Shown here: one piece after another, positions 23,701-37,464 of the stretch
Layout of the letters: each line of letters starts with the position of its first letter
How positions within the stretch are numbered: position 1 is the first letter of the stretch
Assembly (NCBI RefSeq): GCF_022539315.1
Contig: NC_066316.1
Coordinates: 53,693,994-53,757,993, forward strand
Source of the DNA: Serinus canaria
Taxonomy: Eukaryota > Chordata > Aves > Passeriformes > Fringillidae
Length of the DNA: 64,000 nucleotides
Reading direction: 5' to 3'
Program-made: the position numbers and the translations under genes
Notes under the pieces: model-generated
What the model was told of the DNA's origin: nothing
What the model saw: only the letters and a program-made list of their open reading frames with translations
Databases searched by the model: none

Positions 23701-26700
23701 CAGATGGCAGTCACAACCTGCCTGGTAGGAGCAACACACAAGCTCACAGAAAAGGGTGTGAACTCAAGCCCTTCCCAAAATTATCTTGGACAACAATAAA
23801 TGTAACCTTTGCCAGGGCCTGGGCATTTGTAATGCAGACCCCATTATTTTTCACCACATTTTCTCAGCCTGAGAAACAAACTAAATCATTGGGTTGCACC
23901 TCCAAGCACGTTCAGGCTTTGTGTGCCTGTTTGAAAAGAGATCCATGACTGTGAAACATCACCAATGGCAAAGTCATGACCATGGCTGTATCTCAACCAC
24001 TTTGATGTTGATATCCTCAAGAAAAGGCATAAAATAAGAAGTCCTTGGATACTGCATCCCCAGTTTGTAGCTAAGCTTAGTCTGGGCCATGATGTGCAGA
24101 AATGGAACATGGAGTGAAATGTAATGAGCAAGACATGCAGTGACATGTGTTTGCTGAGGAAGAGGGAAAGCTGATCTTTTTTCTGCCCTTGCCTGTTCTT
24201 CTAAACACCATTTTTTCTCAAAGGATGGATTTTCTCTTTATCTAACTTGTCTTTTTTCCCTGCTGTGAAATGTTTTGGGTCAGACGATATTTTGCTGGGC
24301 TTTAGAAAACTGCTAAGAATTAATTAATCCGTAATTAAATTGATGGGGAAAAGACATACAGAACTGTTAATAGAATTACATCCTCAAAAGGAACAAAAAT
24401 AAGACAGTTTCCTTTAATTTCTCATTTTTGCAGTTTGCAATGTGACACATTTCTGACCAAGTTCGAGTTTAGACAAAGTGCATGTGGCAAAAGTTGGAAG
24501 TGTTGTAATGCTGCCTACTGTGATTTGTATAAACATTTAGGATCCCCTGGAGAGGAATGTAATCCAGGGTTCCCTGCTTACACAGAAACGCTCAGAACAA
24601 TACAACATTTGAAAGAAAAGAAACATTTTTAATTGGATTTGTGCTGACTATTTTTGAAATACAAAGAAGACACTTTATCCAGTAAGCTGCAGATTGTTTG
24701 CAGTCACAGGGAATCGGCAGGCCTCAAATTAGCTGCAGGACAGCCCTTGCTGTTGTTCTGTGAGCCCAACAAAATGTGAGATTTAAAGGAAAAATACTAA
24801 TGATAAGAAAAGGCTGTAAAATTCAAGCCACATGTTTCTCTAAGTTTATGTGAGTTAGGCTGAATGGATCATGTGATTTCCTCGTGCATTCCTCAAATTA
24901 TAAAAAAAATTGAAGGGGAGGATTGTCAAGTTTGTCTTTCTTCTGACTAGAATACTTGCTATGGGATGGGGCAGATCCTGGTGTGTGCTCTCCTTTGCTC
25001 ACTGGGACTGTGCTGCCAAAGGGTGACCTTGACTTGCTCCCCAAGACCTGCCACCTCACTCTGAACCCCTTGTACCATGGTGGATGACCTTCCCTGCTTT
25101 TAGCACCCATCCCACTGCTGCTAGCTGGAGAGGGGCAGCTCAGGCACTGTTCCCAGTGTCATGCTGGGTTGAATCCCTTTCCTGTTTGTATTGAACATGA
25201 AGAGAGGAGAGACCTGTTGTTTCATCAGCAACATCAAAGAGAAGAAAATTGCTCTCCAGTGGGTCCAAATTTGCAACATCCCTTGGCTTTTGTAGTAATA
25301 GAGAGAGGATATTAGAGGCTTTTAGTAAAGGTAGAAAGCCTGGTTTTATTTCCCTTTTCCTTCCATTGTTGCATTTTTTTTCTTTCTTTGCATTGTTGAT
25401 CAGTGAGGTCCATTGGTAACTAGTGGAAAGAAATTAATGTCTTCATGGGGAATTTAAAACTGCACATGATCTGAAGGCTTCTCTGGAGGGGACTGTTGCT
25501 TCATTGACTCAAGCAAGTACACACTTACCATAGGTGTCTTATCCAGGTACTCGTAGTTAGCCTGTAAGTGAAGTTCTGGACAGACCAATTTGTATGTGAC
25601 AAGATCCCTTAACTGCTGTTTAGGGAACATGCAGACTAGGTTGGTTCCAGCAAGTGTTTGGCAGAGCTTTTAGCACATTAGGGCAGTATTAGTCGAGCCA
25701 AGTGGGTAGGAATGATTTTTTGGAGGGACTGGAATAAGGAGGCCTCCTAGAGAATGAGATTTAGGGTGAGGCAAAAAGAAACAGGATGGGAAGGAGGACT
25801 GAGAGTAAGGGCTTGGAAGTAAGGACAAGAAAATTAAGCTGAATATACCTAAGTAACAGATAAATGCTTAGGCTATTACCACCTCTTCATTAAGGACCTC
25901 TAAGAAAAGTTCTTAAGAAAGAAGACAAAAGCCCCTCTTGTTTATGGATGATGGTCCCCTCCTTTTCAGGAGACTTCCAGTTATAGCAAGGAGAAGCTAA
26001 GATAAGGAGGAATGCAAGAGGGGATAATTCTGCAAGACAGTTTTGGGGGGCTGATCCTCATATTTTCCAACATTAGTGATCGACAGGTATAGATGTCGAG
26101 GCTGAGCTAGTTGTCCTGAGCTGCCTTTTCAGTCAGAGCTGCTTCTAAGGCACAGCTCAGCTGAGCTATTTTAGATGTCTGCTTAAAAGTGTGATGAATC
26201 CTGCTTTGCCTCCTTCCATTGATGAAAACGGAGCTGAGGGATGTTAACTCAGATGCAAAGTCTATGGTTTGTAAGTCACTATGAAATGTTCTCTGGACTT
26301 GTGTTCACCTCCAAACAGTATACAAAACTGCCAAATATTTGTTCTTTCTGGACAAATCTTACTCTTGCACAATCCAAGTAGGACTTTGAGGTGGTCAAGG
26401 AGACTTACAAGACTGATATATTTAAGAAAAGGCAAAAGGAGATATTTTTGGTAAATTGCATTTCCTTATTAGTCATCACTTCCCTTTTTATTCTGAGAAC
26501 CAGCCCTCTTCAGACGTGTTCGTTTTATTTGGCAGAAGCGTAGATAACTCCAGATGTTGCTGATTTTTTTTCAGTTTCTTGCCTTAGGAAACTTTAGTTG
26601 CACCTGAGAGAAAATAGAAGCCAACCTGGAAGAAAAAGAAAAAAGATATATAATAGCCTTGATAGAGGAAAAGAAAAATCAGATTAATTTATATGCTCTG

Positions 26701-28059
26701 GATGATGTCTAATTGTTTCCTTAAAGATGAATTAAAAGCCTTTTTATTCACAAAGAGCTGAGTGCAGGGCCTTGTACTTCTCCTATTAGAGTTGAAAACA
26801 TCGCTGATAAAGAGATGGATTTTTTAGCTTCCCTTAAGGGTCTGCTATTGCAAAGGAAAACACAACACTAAATGTAGCAATTGGCAAGTAAGTAGAAGTG
26901 ATAATAGGCTTTGATATTAACGAGCAATATCCTTGGCTTACATAAGTAGGTGCCATCTTCCTGTTTCAGCAGAGGTCTGCTTTTTGCCCCAGATTGGCAA
27001 AAAATTTCCCCACAGTGAGACATCTAGATTTTTAGCTATGTAGTGTTGTAATTTTAACTCTGCAAATACAATGTGTTATCCACAATGGCTTTCACACTTT
27101 TGAAGTTTGTTGAAGGATATTCTTGGTGTTCTAATCTACTAAGGATAAAGCCTGAGAAAACACTGATTTTTTTTTGCCATTCTTTAGGATATGTTTCTTT
27201 GCTTACATTTTCTGTTAAATCAGCAAAGGCTGATGAGGTTAATGACATAGAGACCTTTCCCCTTCAGAGCAGCAGCTCACCTCTAGTTCACACTGCTAGA
27301 CACTGAAAGTCATTCCACCTAAAATAAGATAAAATAAAATAAAATAAAACTAAAAAAAAAAAAAAAGAAATAAAAAAAGAGAAAAAAGATGTCATCCAGT
27401 TAATGACAAGTAAGAATTCACAAGCCTGTGACCCGTGAGATAGAGCTTTCCATGTCACTAAGCAGAGTGAGCAGGCCTGGAGTCTGAATAACGTGCCAAA
27501 GTGTTCCTCTGTGCAACCCCCGGAAAGCTCAGCAGACTTTTCTGTCCAGGGCTGGAAGACACCAAGATTTCCAGGCTATTATCTTCCACTGGAATAACAT
27601 TCAGTCAAAGATAACTTGTTCCTTCTGGTGAAAGTACTTCCATATAAATAAGGGAAGGAGTGGTGTTCTTTGGAAAGCAGTCTGGTATCACTTCTGACAG
27701 ATAACAGCGAATGTGATGAGGAGTAAACACCTCAGTCACCGGGTGATGCAGAGCACGCTGATGCACCCTGGAAGCAGCACCACGAACCGCAGCTGAAGGC
27801 TGAATCACTGCTGTATCTAATTAGGCACATCAGTTAAGATATGCAAGCCTCCAACTGTCTGAGAAGGGCTGAGATTGCTAATATCAATCTGTTATTGTCC
27901 TCATGGCTCAGAAGAGGTGGTGGTTGATAAGATTAAAGAAACAGCATTTTGTGTTAGAGTGGTCAGTAGCTTTCTGGTTGCTTGTTGGGGGGGAAGGAGG
28001 GGCAGGCAGTTAAGTGGTGTTGCATCATTTTCTGATTTGGCCCTCTGACTAATGTCAAG
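23701..28059. other. Non-coding, AT-rich single-copy-looking DNA
   Basis: No gene is recognised. A homeobox-site-rich patch lies at 24290-24370 (GAATTAATTAATCCGTAATT), which might be a conserved element. Open frames are short and scattered. The A-rich repeat at 27317-27387 is listed separately. Confidence 0.5.
27317..27387. repeat. (AAAAT)n / A-rich low-complexity tract
   Basis: About five AAAAT-type units run into a long A-rich stretch broken by single G or T. No retroposed sequence is recognisable immediately upstream, so it need not be a poly(A) tail. Confidence 0.85.
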
Positions 28060-28510
28060 GTAAAGAAATAAATCGCTCGCATTTAATGTGTTGGTGAATA
28101 ACAGCAGCCCCTTGATTTTCGAATGTGGTGCCATTTGAATTGTATATGCTATTGAATCAGACAAAATATGTATTTATGCATTAGGTTTCTTCAAAATTCC
28201 TGGTATGTTTTTTAACAAGATGCAGGAAAAATAAGCTGAAATGCCGATCTTTTTATTCCTAGGTTGTTTGTGACAAAGCATCAGCAACGTCCTGTGCCGA
28301 ACATGATTCACGTAAGGCGCAGACAGCGGATACCGAGTTTGAAAGGGGGCTAATCAACAATCTTTGGAATGAAGAAGTGTCTTAACTCAAAAATGTTGAT
28401 GCGTGAATGAGCGTAATTCTTTGTGCACTGAGCTACTCTTTAGGGGACACATCTACTGTGGCAACCACACTGAATCAGTTCGGTGCCATTCACAAGCAAA
28501 TTAAGTTGTA
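28060..28510 (+). promoter_or_regulatory. Candidate conserved non-coding element or exon block
   Basis: This is the most CpG-retaining stretch of the AT-rich part of the window: AATCGCTCGC, CAACGTCC, GTGCCGAACATG, CACGTAAGGCGC, AGCGGATACCG, GTTGATGCGTG and AGTTCGG. CpG is normally depleted in bird DNA, so its survival suggests constraint. Within it, a pyrimidine tract ending in TTTTTATTCCTAG precedes 28263, from which a frame of 40 codons runs to a TAA at 28383-28385. A possible donor, CAC|GTAAGG, falls at 28312. It could therefore be an exon, but I recognise no protein, and an enhancer is equally plausible. Confidence 0.3.
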
Positions 28511-31500
28511 AAATCTCACCGTATGTGTATGTGTATACATATGTCTAAATATCTCTAGAGAAATTATTTATTTATTTTCTACTTTGCTCAAATTTTTCCT
28601 CTTCCAGTGCACTCAGTTCATTCCCGGAGTCACTCTATTGACGTTAACAGTGGGGTATCAAGGAGGTATTTTGCTCTTCTACATTTTTAGGATAAAAGTT
28701 TCTGGGACAAGGCCACACACAGCTGCAGGCGAGCTGTCTGATCCAGGCAGGGGACTGATGTGGGGGTGGAGGAAGGTCTGCTTCTCTGGCCTTGGGGGAT
28801 AGCACAAAGCCAAGCTGGGTAGCGTGTGATAGAGCAAGGCAGCAATGCAGAAATGATAAGGAAGGTGGGTGTCTTGGCTCCTGGATTTTTAGGGACAATT
28901 TGGTGAAGGATTGTTGGAGGGGCCCAGGGAAGGTGTGCTTTGTGAAAGAGCCTGGCAAAGAGCAGGTGTGAAGAAGGAATGGTGCAGGGGATGTCAGAGT
29001 GCTTTGGCAGCTCATCTCATTGATGGCCAGCTGGACAAGGAGCCTTTGTTCTCTGCCTTTCAGGCATACAGCAGTTGAAGATGAGATAAGGGAACTCTGA
29101 AGAAGGAGGATGAACAGATTACTCTTGCTGGGAAGATGACAATGGGGGTCTCTAACCTAGGCAGTGTTGAGTATTGCATATAGCCTCTGAGTTGTCTGAA
29201 TGAACACAAAAAATATAGGGTCCTCTTGAAAATTAGGGTGCAGCTCCATGTTATGGATCCTTCATCAATGGATCCAATATACCCTCTCCCACCCTTCTTT
29301 GCCCCCACACAAGGATCTGCTGTCTCCACTGCTGTGTCTACTCTACTGCTGGTGTGTCCAGGACTGGTGAAAATGAGATAACCAAGGAAAAAAAGAATAT
29401 GACAGGAAGAAAATAGAAAAACAGGTGGATAATAGGAAAAAAAGTGCTTCTTTAGAACCAGATCATTTAATATCTCTGAGTTAGCTGAGTTGGTATAAAG
29501 GAGAGGGATAACAAACCCTTCTTGGGAATTGGAGGGGACAGAGACGAGTAGGGGTGGTGGGGGTGGGGCTGAAATTTTTTAGCAAACACTACTCCCAAAG
29601 GATTGGAAACACCATAATCCATTTTTGATAGGAATGGGATTAATCTAATGTTTCTAAAGAAACAGGTGTGTGCATATGGACTCTGGTCATGTCTGGAGAG
29701 CAAGAGCTCTACCCAGTCCAATAAATCAGCTCCTACTGCTGAGCTGCTTTTTCTGTCCTCCTTGTGGGAGTCCAGATGCCCAGCTGAGCCAAGTACCTGA
29801 GTCTCAGAGCACTCAAATGATCTCAGATGAGTGCTACCCATACCCTATGAATAGTTCATTTATTGTCCAAGTTTACAAGTAAATCCATGGACTAGCTTGA
29901 TTATAAACAGATTCTGTGAGCACCTAAGATTGGACCTATTTTAATGATGGAAAAGCCTCTTGTCTGTAGGTTACATTGTTAAAGAAATACGATCATCTTC
30001 CACTTAGTGTCATTATTTGCCAAATATAATTTCTTGCCAGCAGTGAAAAATCATGTTTTGCTGGAGGAAATTCCTTAAACACTTGCCATCTCTCAACATT
30101 GCTTCCCTCCTCTATTGTTTCTAGAAGGAATAAAACTCCAGAGTGGTTTGAGCAAAAGAAAGACCTCTGCTTTTCTTTGTCATTTGAATGTGACTTAACC
30201 TCTTCTCTAAGGACAGCTGGCCTTTGCTCTCCAGTGGGGGATACAATGAAGACATGATACTGGAAAGCTGGGAAGACCTTGCTCAAAGAGTCATTTTATC
30301 CAGTATGGCGCCATAGCTGCTACAGTGACTCTGTAATCATTTTATGTTTACTGGCTATAATAACCATATGAAATGAATGTGCTACATGGTATACTGCATA
30401 CAGTAAACCCAAGGCAGAACTAAGGTTATTTAGGTACCTATTTGAATATAATTAGAAACTATTTCTTTAGTTTAGAATACTTGGTTTGGAGATAATTAAA
30501 TAATGCTGTAAAAGGCACTGTAAAAGATAAATATGTATTTAGTCACCCAGCTATTTTGCTAGAGTTTTAGTCTGGCAATTGTTATGGCACTGCATAGCTA
30601 TAACTCAGCAATATGGTATGTAATACATTATTATTACCTGGCCATTGATCAGATGAACTGCTGCTTCTGGCTGCTTCTCCAAGCCAGCTGAAGCTGGTCT
30701 TGCCTCCAAGCTAGATCAGTGCACTAAGTACCCAGCTGACCAGAAGAACTGTGTTTTATTTATCATAATTGTAATAACATTGTCTGTTCTTAACTAAGGG
30801 ATTCTACTTTTGTTTATATCCTGTTTATAAACTAGATTGATTCCATTGCCATTTTCTTACCTGGAACAACTACAGATGACTTCATTGCACCCTTAGTTGT
30901 TGCCTAACACTTTTAATAACCCACCTGAATAGTTTGTGATCTCCCGCAGGTAGGGAACAGAGGTATGTTTTAAAAATAAGTCTGTACAGTTTGTGTGCCA
31001 CTACATGAGACATTTTGGAACGATTTGGTGTTCATAAAGTGCAGATCATCTGCCTTTTGATGAGCAGGCTTGTCAAAGTGTCCCAGAATAAATGTCTAAA
31101 TCTTTTACATTACCTTAGAAAAGATAAACCAATCTCTCTGAGATTACTGACTAGGAATTAATTTCTGTGATTCTTTTTTTCCCCTTACACTCTGCAGAAT
31201 AAAAGGGTGAAACTAATTCATCTCTGCATGCCTTCTTCGTAGTTTGAAACTTCTGGGTTTTGTTCCTTTCCCACCCTGCCATCAGCATTAAGCTGTGGTT
31301 TGCAGGTTTCCCCCCTTTTTCTTTCCCATTAGTCGCTCTATTAAATATGTTAATTGTAGTGTCCCAGATTACTGGGAACTCCTTAAATCAAAGCCATGAG
31401 TCTTGGTAGCAAAGGCGCTTAGCTATGGGCTGTGCTGATGATAACTGCATCATATGAGTATTCATACAGAACTGATTGAGCCCCTGAGGCCAGATGCTAG

Positions 31501-31794
31501 AGCTGTTTTGTGCTGCTCTGGCACAATCATGCAAACTTAACAGAGTTTGTAGGTGTGCTTGAGGCCTATTTCCAAGTGAGGAAGTCCTGCCATACTGGGT
31601 TTGATGCTGCTGTATCTCTTGCAAAACACAGCCCTCACTGGAGGGAGGGAAATGAGGCAGAAAGATGCAACCCAAATGGTCTGGCCAGGAGGGCCAGTCC
31701 CATTCGTGGCATATGAGCTGAGAGGAGTTGGATGGTTTTTGTGGTCAGTGTTGTTTTTACAGTTCAAGACTTGGAGAGGCCTAAAAGAATAACA
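28511..31794. other. Non-coding DNA
   Basis: No gene is recognised. The 30300-30660 part is AT-rich with ATAACC, TAATTAAA and similar sites and could hold a conserved element. Open frames at 28644-29015 and 29467-29841 on the minus strand are without recognisable domains. Confidence 0.5.
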
Positions 31795-31925
31795 ATAATA
31801 ACTAACACTTAAGAAATTTATTTTTCCTTTATTATTACTACTATTACTGCTGCTACACAGTCAAAATTGACAGTGCTTGGTACTGTACAAACATATTTTG
31901 TCTGAAGAAACTTGCACTGGCAGCT
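31795..31925 (+). repeat. MIR/L2-like ancient repeat fragment
   Basis: TATTATTACTACTATTACTG is followed by CAGTGCTTGGTACTGTACAA and then GAAGAAACTTGCACTGG. This is the order found in an old amniote repeat (ttattattattacag...gtgctaggcactgtacaaacac...ccctgccccgaagagcttgca). It is the same family and orientation as the copy at 11690-11830. Confidence 0.5.
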
Positions 31926-34900
31926 TTAAAATTTCCCTCACTGCGTATCTCTGATCCTGCTTTTGGCTTTTCCCAAGGTATATTTGTTGAGATGGGCTGG
32001 TACATGCTACGTCTTAAAGCAGCTACAAAGGAGCTTTATTTGTACTGCCTGTCATTTCAAGCTGGAGGAATTCAGTATCTATCTCACTGCCTTTGCCATA
32101 TGCAGTTGGGTTTTCTCCTTTCCCTCTGTAATTCTTCTGGGGACACTGCATAATAAAAGTCTCAACTTAATCAAGAAAAATTCAACATGTGGCACGGCAA
32201 GAGAGAGCGTCGGGATTTAAAAGCGTAAAGCAAACAAACAAGCGGGCCCTTGTGATGTCAGACTAATAACACATTTGCTGCTGTGCTCTCTGGCTTGCTG
32301 GTGTGTGTACTGTTTCCCTGTACAACATTGTTCTGGGCTTTGTTTCCTTCGGCTGCTCAGCCCGAGAGGGTTCCCTGCTGCCAGGGGGCTGCTGGGACAT
32401 CAGCAGGTGTCTGAATAATTGGAATAAAAATTCTTTTAGAAAGAAGCAGCTCATGGAAAAGAAAACCCTGTCCTTAGATCAAAAAAGTAAAAAATAAAAT
32501 AAGAAAAAGATCTTCATTTTCTGGGGCAATTAGCGGTTTCAAATCTTCCTTTCTCTTAGTTAGAGATAAAATTAAGTCGCACACATGAAGGAGCAATTGT
32601 TCCAGATTGGAGCAGGCTCAGCACAGCATGTGGTGAGGGGAACTGTGTCCTGTGAGCCTATGAGAAGTGGAGGCTGTTTGTGGCATGGAGTCCAGTGCTT
32701 GACTCCTGGGTCAACACCGCAGAACAAGGCTGTGCTTTGTCACTTGTGGCAGTGCTGCCACGTGAAAAGCCAAGGAAGGAGTAGCCGCCATTCCACACAC
32801 AGTCACAGTGGTTTTTAAACCCCCATTTCCCACACCCTGTTGGAGAGCAAAGACTGACTGCTGTAGCAGAAGCTGGCTGCCTAGGCACAGATGGATGTGG
32901 GTGTCTTTTGCTGCTTGGGCACCCAGGAGCATGTAGCAGTCCCAAAGGATGCCAATGCTGCGGGCCAGCCTAGCCACAGGGTCCAGCTGGGGGGGCTCCC
33001 TCCCCGCAGAGGCAGAGAGCATCTCTGACACCCCCTCCCCTCTGCCCAGGCTGCCTCCCTTTGGGCTCTGCTCTGCTTGCCTTTGCTGCTGGCTGCTCCT
33101 GGCCAAGCTGAGGGAGGGGGACTCCTTCCATTTGGTATGTAAAGGGTGTGGAGCTGGATGTGGTGGATGTCTGTGCTCCAGGTTGTCTAAGCTGCTCCCT
33201 TGAAGGCTTTGGGAAGGGTGAGAGAAGAGGGCTGAGCTTGCAAGTGTGGGTGTGTGCTGGAGCAGCTGAGAAGCTGCTTGTAAGGACTTTTGATGACAGT
33301 CCTGGAAAACCTGGGCCATTTTAAGGCATCCCTCTCCATTAGGTGGCAGGTTAGGCAGGAGCATGTGGCAGCTGGGGATGGAAGAGAGACTCCATGCAGA
33401 AATTGTGTTCCTGCTCTGAGAAGGGGCAGCCTGTCCCCTGCAGTGCCAAGCAAGGTAGAAGTGTGGTGAGAGAGCCCAGACCAGGTCTGGGAGGCATCCT
33501 GGGACTGATTGTGGGAGTGGGCTTTAGTATTACCACCCCAAGTGCTCCACAGAGGAGTAAGGACTGCACCCAGACTGTATGCAAGGTTCCCTGGGTGCTG
33601 GCTCTCTGGACTTCAACCCCAGGGACAAATTGATTCTCTCTTGCATGTGACTTCTCCTTCACAACCATCTGAGAGTGCTGAATAGTATGTTACACACCCA
33701 CATAACAAGAAAGGTAGTAGGATGAGCAGTGGTTAGAAGATAATCCCTGTGGAAGGATATTGAGAGGGCTGGGTCCTTGCATTTGCAATGGGATAGGGAG
33801 AAAAGGGCTTAGTGGCTGAGTGTGTAAGAGCCCCATAGCTCCTGCGATAACTTTGGCATTCAGCATGTTTATGAATAATGAAATAAACTGGTGTGACATG
33901 AGGGAATAAGCTGTAAAGTGTCACAAAGTGCCGGAAACAAAATCCATCCAAAATGCTTCTTTTCTTCTTGAGGAAAACCTAAAACAACTTTTCTGATTAC
34001 CTGACAGTCCATTTAATCCCCAGGAAACATTCCTTTGTTACAGTTTCAAGGAGAATTACTTGAAATAATCCTTTGTACAATGCACTTCATTCTATTTTAG
34101 TTTAAAATCATGTCCCTTTTCTTTTTTGATTTTTTTAAAGGAAAAAAGAAAAAAGACCCCTAATCAATGCCTATGGAAGAGCTGAGGGCAAATCTGAGGT
34201 TTTCTGGTACAAGGATTGCCTTTGTGAGGAGATCTGTGCTAAAGAGACCAAGACTGCAAGGGCTAAACAAGGAATAATAATAAAAAAAATTAAGAAAAAA
34301 AAATCCCTGAAGCTCAAATCATTGCAACTGCACAGTGCAGACTGTGCATCAGTGAGATGAGGAATGGTCCTCGATGGGTCTGTGTCACACGTGGGTGCCT
34401 TCAGCAGGGCTTTGTGCTGCCAGTGACCCAGATTCAGGAGGAGACCTGGGGTCTCCAGCACAGAGATCTTCAAGGCTTTTGGATGACACATGGTCAAGGA
34501 GGAGAACTGGGCTTGTCTGGGGCTGCTGCCATCTGCCTGCCCTCCAGCAAAGGTCATTTTCCAGGAAAGAGCCAGCTCGGCTCTTGGAAAAGCTGAATGG
34601 TGTGGTGAAGGGAGGAAAGTAAAAGACAAAAAATTATAAACAACACACATTTTGTTCCTTGCTTTCTGGATGTCATTAGTTTGTAATTCTAACACCAGGA
34701 AAAGGGTATAATCTGGAGGATGTTGGGGTCTGTGAGTTTGACATTTGAATGCTCTCAGCTTGTCTTCTCTTTCCTATTGACTCCTGAGATTATTTTCTCT
34801 TCTGTAATATTGACATAAATCTTATTTACCTTACAGAAAGGTAAAAATTGACTCTATCCATATTCCCAGACACAAAAGGACATTTCACGTGTGCAACCTG

Positions 34901-36022
34901 AAGGATGCTTCCCAGAGGGATGTCTTAGTTTAGGCAAGGGTATTTGTTTAAGTGAGGGCAGGTGGGTCAGAGCCTTCCTCCCCTTTACCAGGTCTCTTCC
35001 TTGGATGATCATGCTGTTGGACATGGAGAGAAACTGTGCCTTACTGTCTGTGGTCAAGGTCTGTTTTTCCTCACATCTGCTATGACTCTGCTCTTGACTG
35101 AACCATGAAACTCATTGCCACAAGCTAGCATGGAAGCCAAGGGTATAGAAATATTTCAGGAAAAGCAAGGTCTGTTTCCTGGATGAGAGCTTTCTGAATG
35201 ACATTGGATGGGCAAAAGAAAAAAAAAATCTGCCCCAAACTGATGAACACCTTCAGCCTCCAAGGAAGGGAATCAGGAACTTGAGGTTTGCCTGAAGTGG
35301 TTTTGCAGTGATTTCCAGTGGTGTTTCTCCCACCAGGGTCAGCAGCACTAGGTCCTAGGCACATCTAGGAAAAGATATTGAGGTACATGCGGGAAGTTGG
35401 GGAAGGCTGCTGAAAAATATTCACTCTGCTATGGTTCAGCACTGATTGCACTGGAGGGAAGAATTAATAACTGCTTCCTAGGCCACAGGTTATTCCCTTT
35501 ATTTTCAATCTCTTTTTTTTTTTCACCTTTGCTTTCAGAAAATTCATAGCTTTTTTTTTCCCTCTAGAGAAAGAAACTCCCTTTTATCTATAAAAAGCTC
35601 CACAAGTCAAAGCAATGGGGCAACCTTAAAAATATATTATGGTTATGCCAGTAGTGACTCTGTTGCTAAGGTTGTATTGAGGTTTGAACTTAAAGCAGGG
35701 CTAATGTTCCCTTTTTTTACCCTCCACTGTGTAGAAACCGTGGTTGGACTCAGCACAGGAAGACTTCAGAGGATGACTGCCTTTGCTGTGTATTTTCTGC
35801 AGGGAAATCTGGAACCTGAGATCTCACCCTTCCTCTGGGATCTGCTTGTGTATCGGCGTGTCTGTGCTGGGTACTGTGAGCTCGCTTTTGGACATGCAGA
35901 GTGGTCTGTATGAGAGATTCCCTGTCCCCAGAATGACAATTTTTTGCTCTTGAGGAAACACTTGGCCATGTTGTTTGCTTCCCCCCACCACCCCCCGCAT
36001 TCCTCTTTGCTGGCTGTGCCGG

Positions 36023-36039
36023 CTGGGATCAGATCCCAG
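36023..36039. repeat. Perfect 17-bp palindrome
   Basis: CTGGGATC and GATCCCAG flank a single A. It is short; it could be a binding site for a dimeric factor or coincidence. Confidence 0.9.
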
Positions 36040-36069
36040 TGGAGCAGAGGGGGAAGGTGGCAGTGGCCT

Positions 36070-36093
36070 GGGGTGGGCCAGGGGGATGGTGGG
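36070..36093 (+). other. G-quadruplex motif
   Basis: GGGG-T-GGG-CCA-GGGGG-ATGGT-GGG meets the four-run rule with loops of 1, 3 and 5. It lies in a locally G-rich strand (36040-36120) with more G-runs on both sides. Confidence 0.75.
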
Positions 36094-37464
36094 ATCTGCA
36101 GGGTGGTGTGTGGGACTTGGGACAGCTCTCTGGAGCATAGCATTCAAAGAAAGAGGGATGGAAAAGGAGACAGTAGGAACCTTTGTGTGAGGTTGGTGCC
36201 TTCCCTTCTGGTACAGGGAGATAGAGGGGGCACAGAGACGGGATGATGCGGGAGAATGCAGGACTCTGCAAAAATCCAGAGTGATCTTGTGAGCTGCAAA
36301 TTTTCTGAAGCACCTTCTTTAAAAAAAAATAAAGAAGATAAAAAAAGAAAAAAGATCTCTTGAGAGAGGGAACAGCAGTAAGCACAATGTTATTCTTTAA
36401 ACAAATACCTTTAGAAATAATATCCTATTTGGTTCAAACAGAGCAGGAAAAGAACAACTGAAAATGCAGTTAATGTGGAATGCGCTAAATGCTCATGTGA
36501 AGTTGCCAACACATTATCCTTGTATCTTTAACCAGGGAGGACTTCACTTGCAGAAATGGCTCTTGACAAAGTAAAGTGGACCTATATATTGTTTGGGAAA
36601 TTGCCCTTATTTTGTGTGCTTCTTGTTCCTGTAATGGAACCCATGAGCAGAGGATAATTGCAGCAGTCTCATCTGTCAAATAATATTAGAAGTCAACAGC
36701 TATAATCTCAGGCACTTGCTTTACACAGCTTTTCTCTGTATTTTCTGTTCAAATTGTCAGTTGTTACATGTAAGTGTCCCCATTCCCTGTGGCTGATAAA
36801 AGTAAAAAGATTTAAGTAAATCAGGAGGAGTGCAGAGACAGGGCTTGTGCAATGGCTCTCAGTGCTAGCACAGTAAATCATATGACAACAGCACAGTGGA
36901 TATGAAAAATTACAGCCCGAGTGTAGTGTTACTTGTTACTATTATTGGCAGAGCAGCGTGGCATTGAATGGTTTGGCTTTGCAGGGATTTGGGGAAGCTA
37001 CTGATTGGTTTTAGCTTGCGTGGGCTTGTGCTTTATGAGCTTGGCTTTTAGTTTCAGGAGATGAATGGGTCCCTGAAAACAGAACTCAGCTGAAACCATC
37101 TTCTCATCTGTGGGTCAAATCAAAAGCATTGTAAAATTAATTTGTGGGGATAGTCATTCAGCTGGGACACTGCATTGCAGGGCACAGTTTCCCCAAAGCT
37201 CTTGTATCATCACCTCATCATCCTTATTCTCCTTTTTTTCCCCCTCAATGTCGGGGACAGAAATATAGTTATGGTTGCATTGATACAGACTCCCCACACC
37301 ACCACCTCCTGGTGAGGCTCTACATTTGCTCCTGCTTTGTAGGAAGGAGGAAGAACCCATCTCCCTGTCTGTGTCTCTGCTGCTCCCAAAAGGGCACAAT
37401 CACTGTTTGTTGTGGTTTTGTGGGCATTTTATGGCTCTGTGAGGAGCTGGATTGAGACTGCCAA

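Noticed and set aside
32711..33364. A 217-codon frame on the minus strand
   Set aside because: It lies in the GC-rich 32.6-33.7 kb stretch where several frames on both strands are open. The peptide is Ser/Pro/Gln/Leu-rich without motifs.
34171..34695. A 174-codon minus-strand frame with a hydrophobic segment
   Set aside because: The hydrophobic part comes from an A/T-rich low-complexity tract near 34280-34310; no domain is seen.
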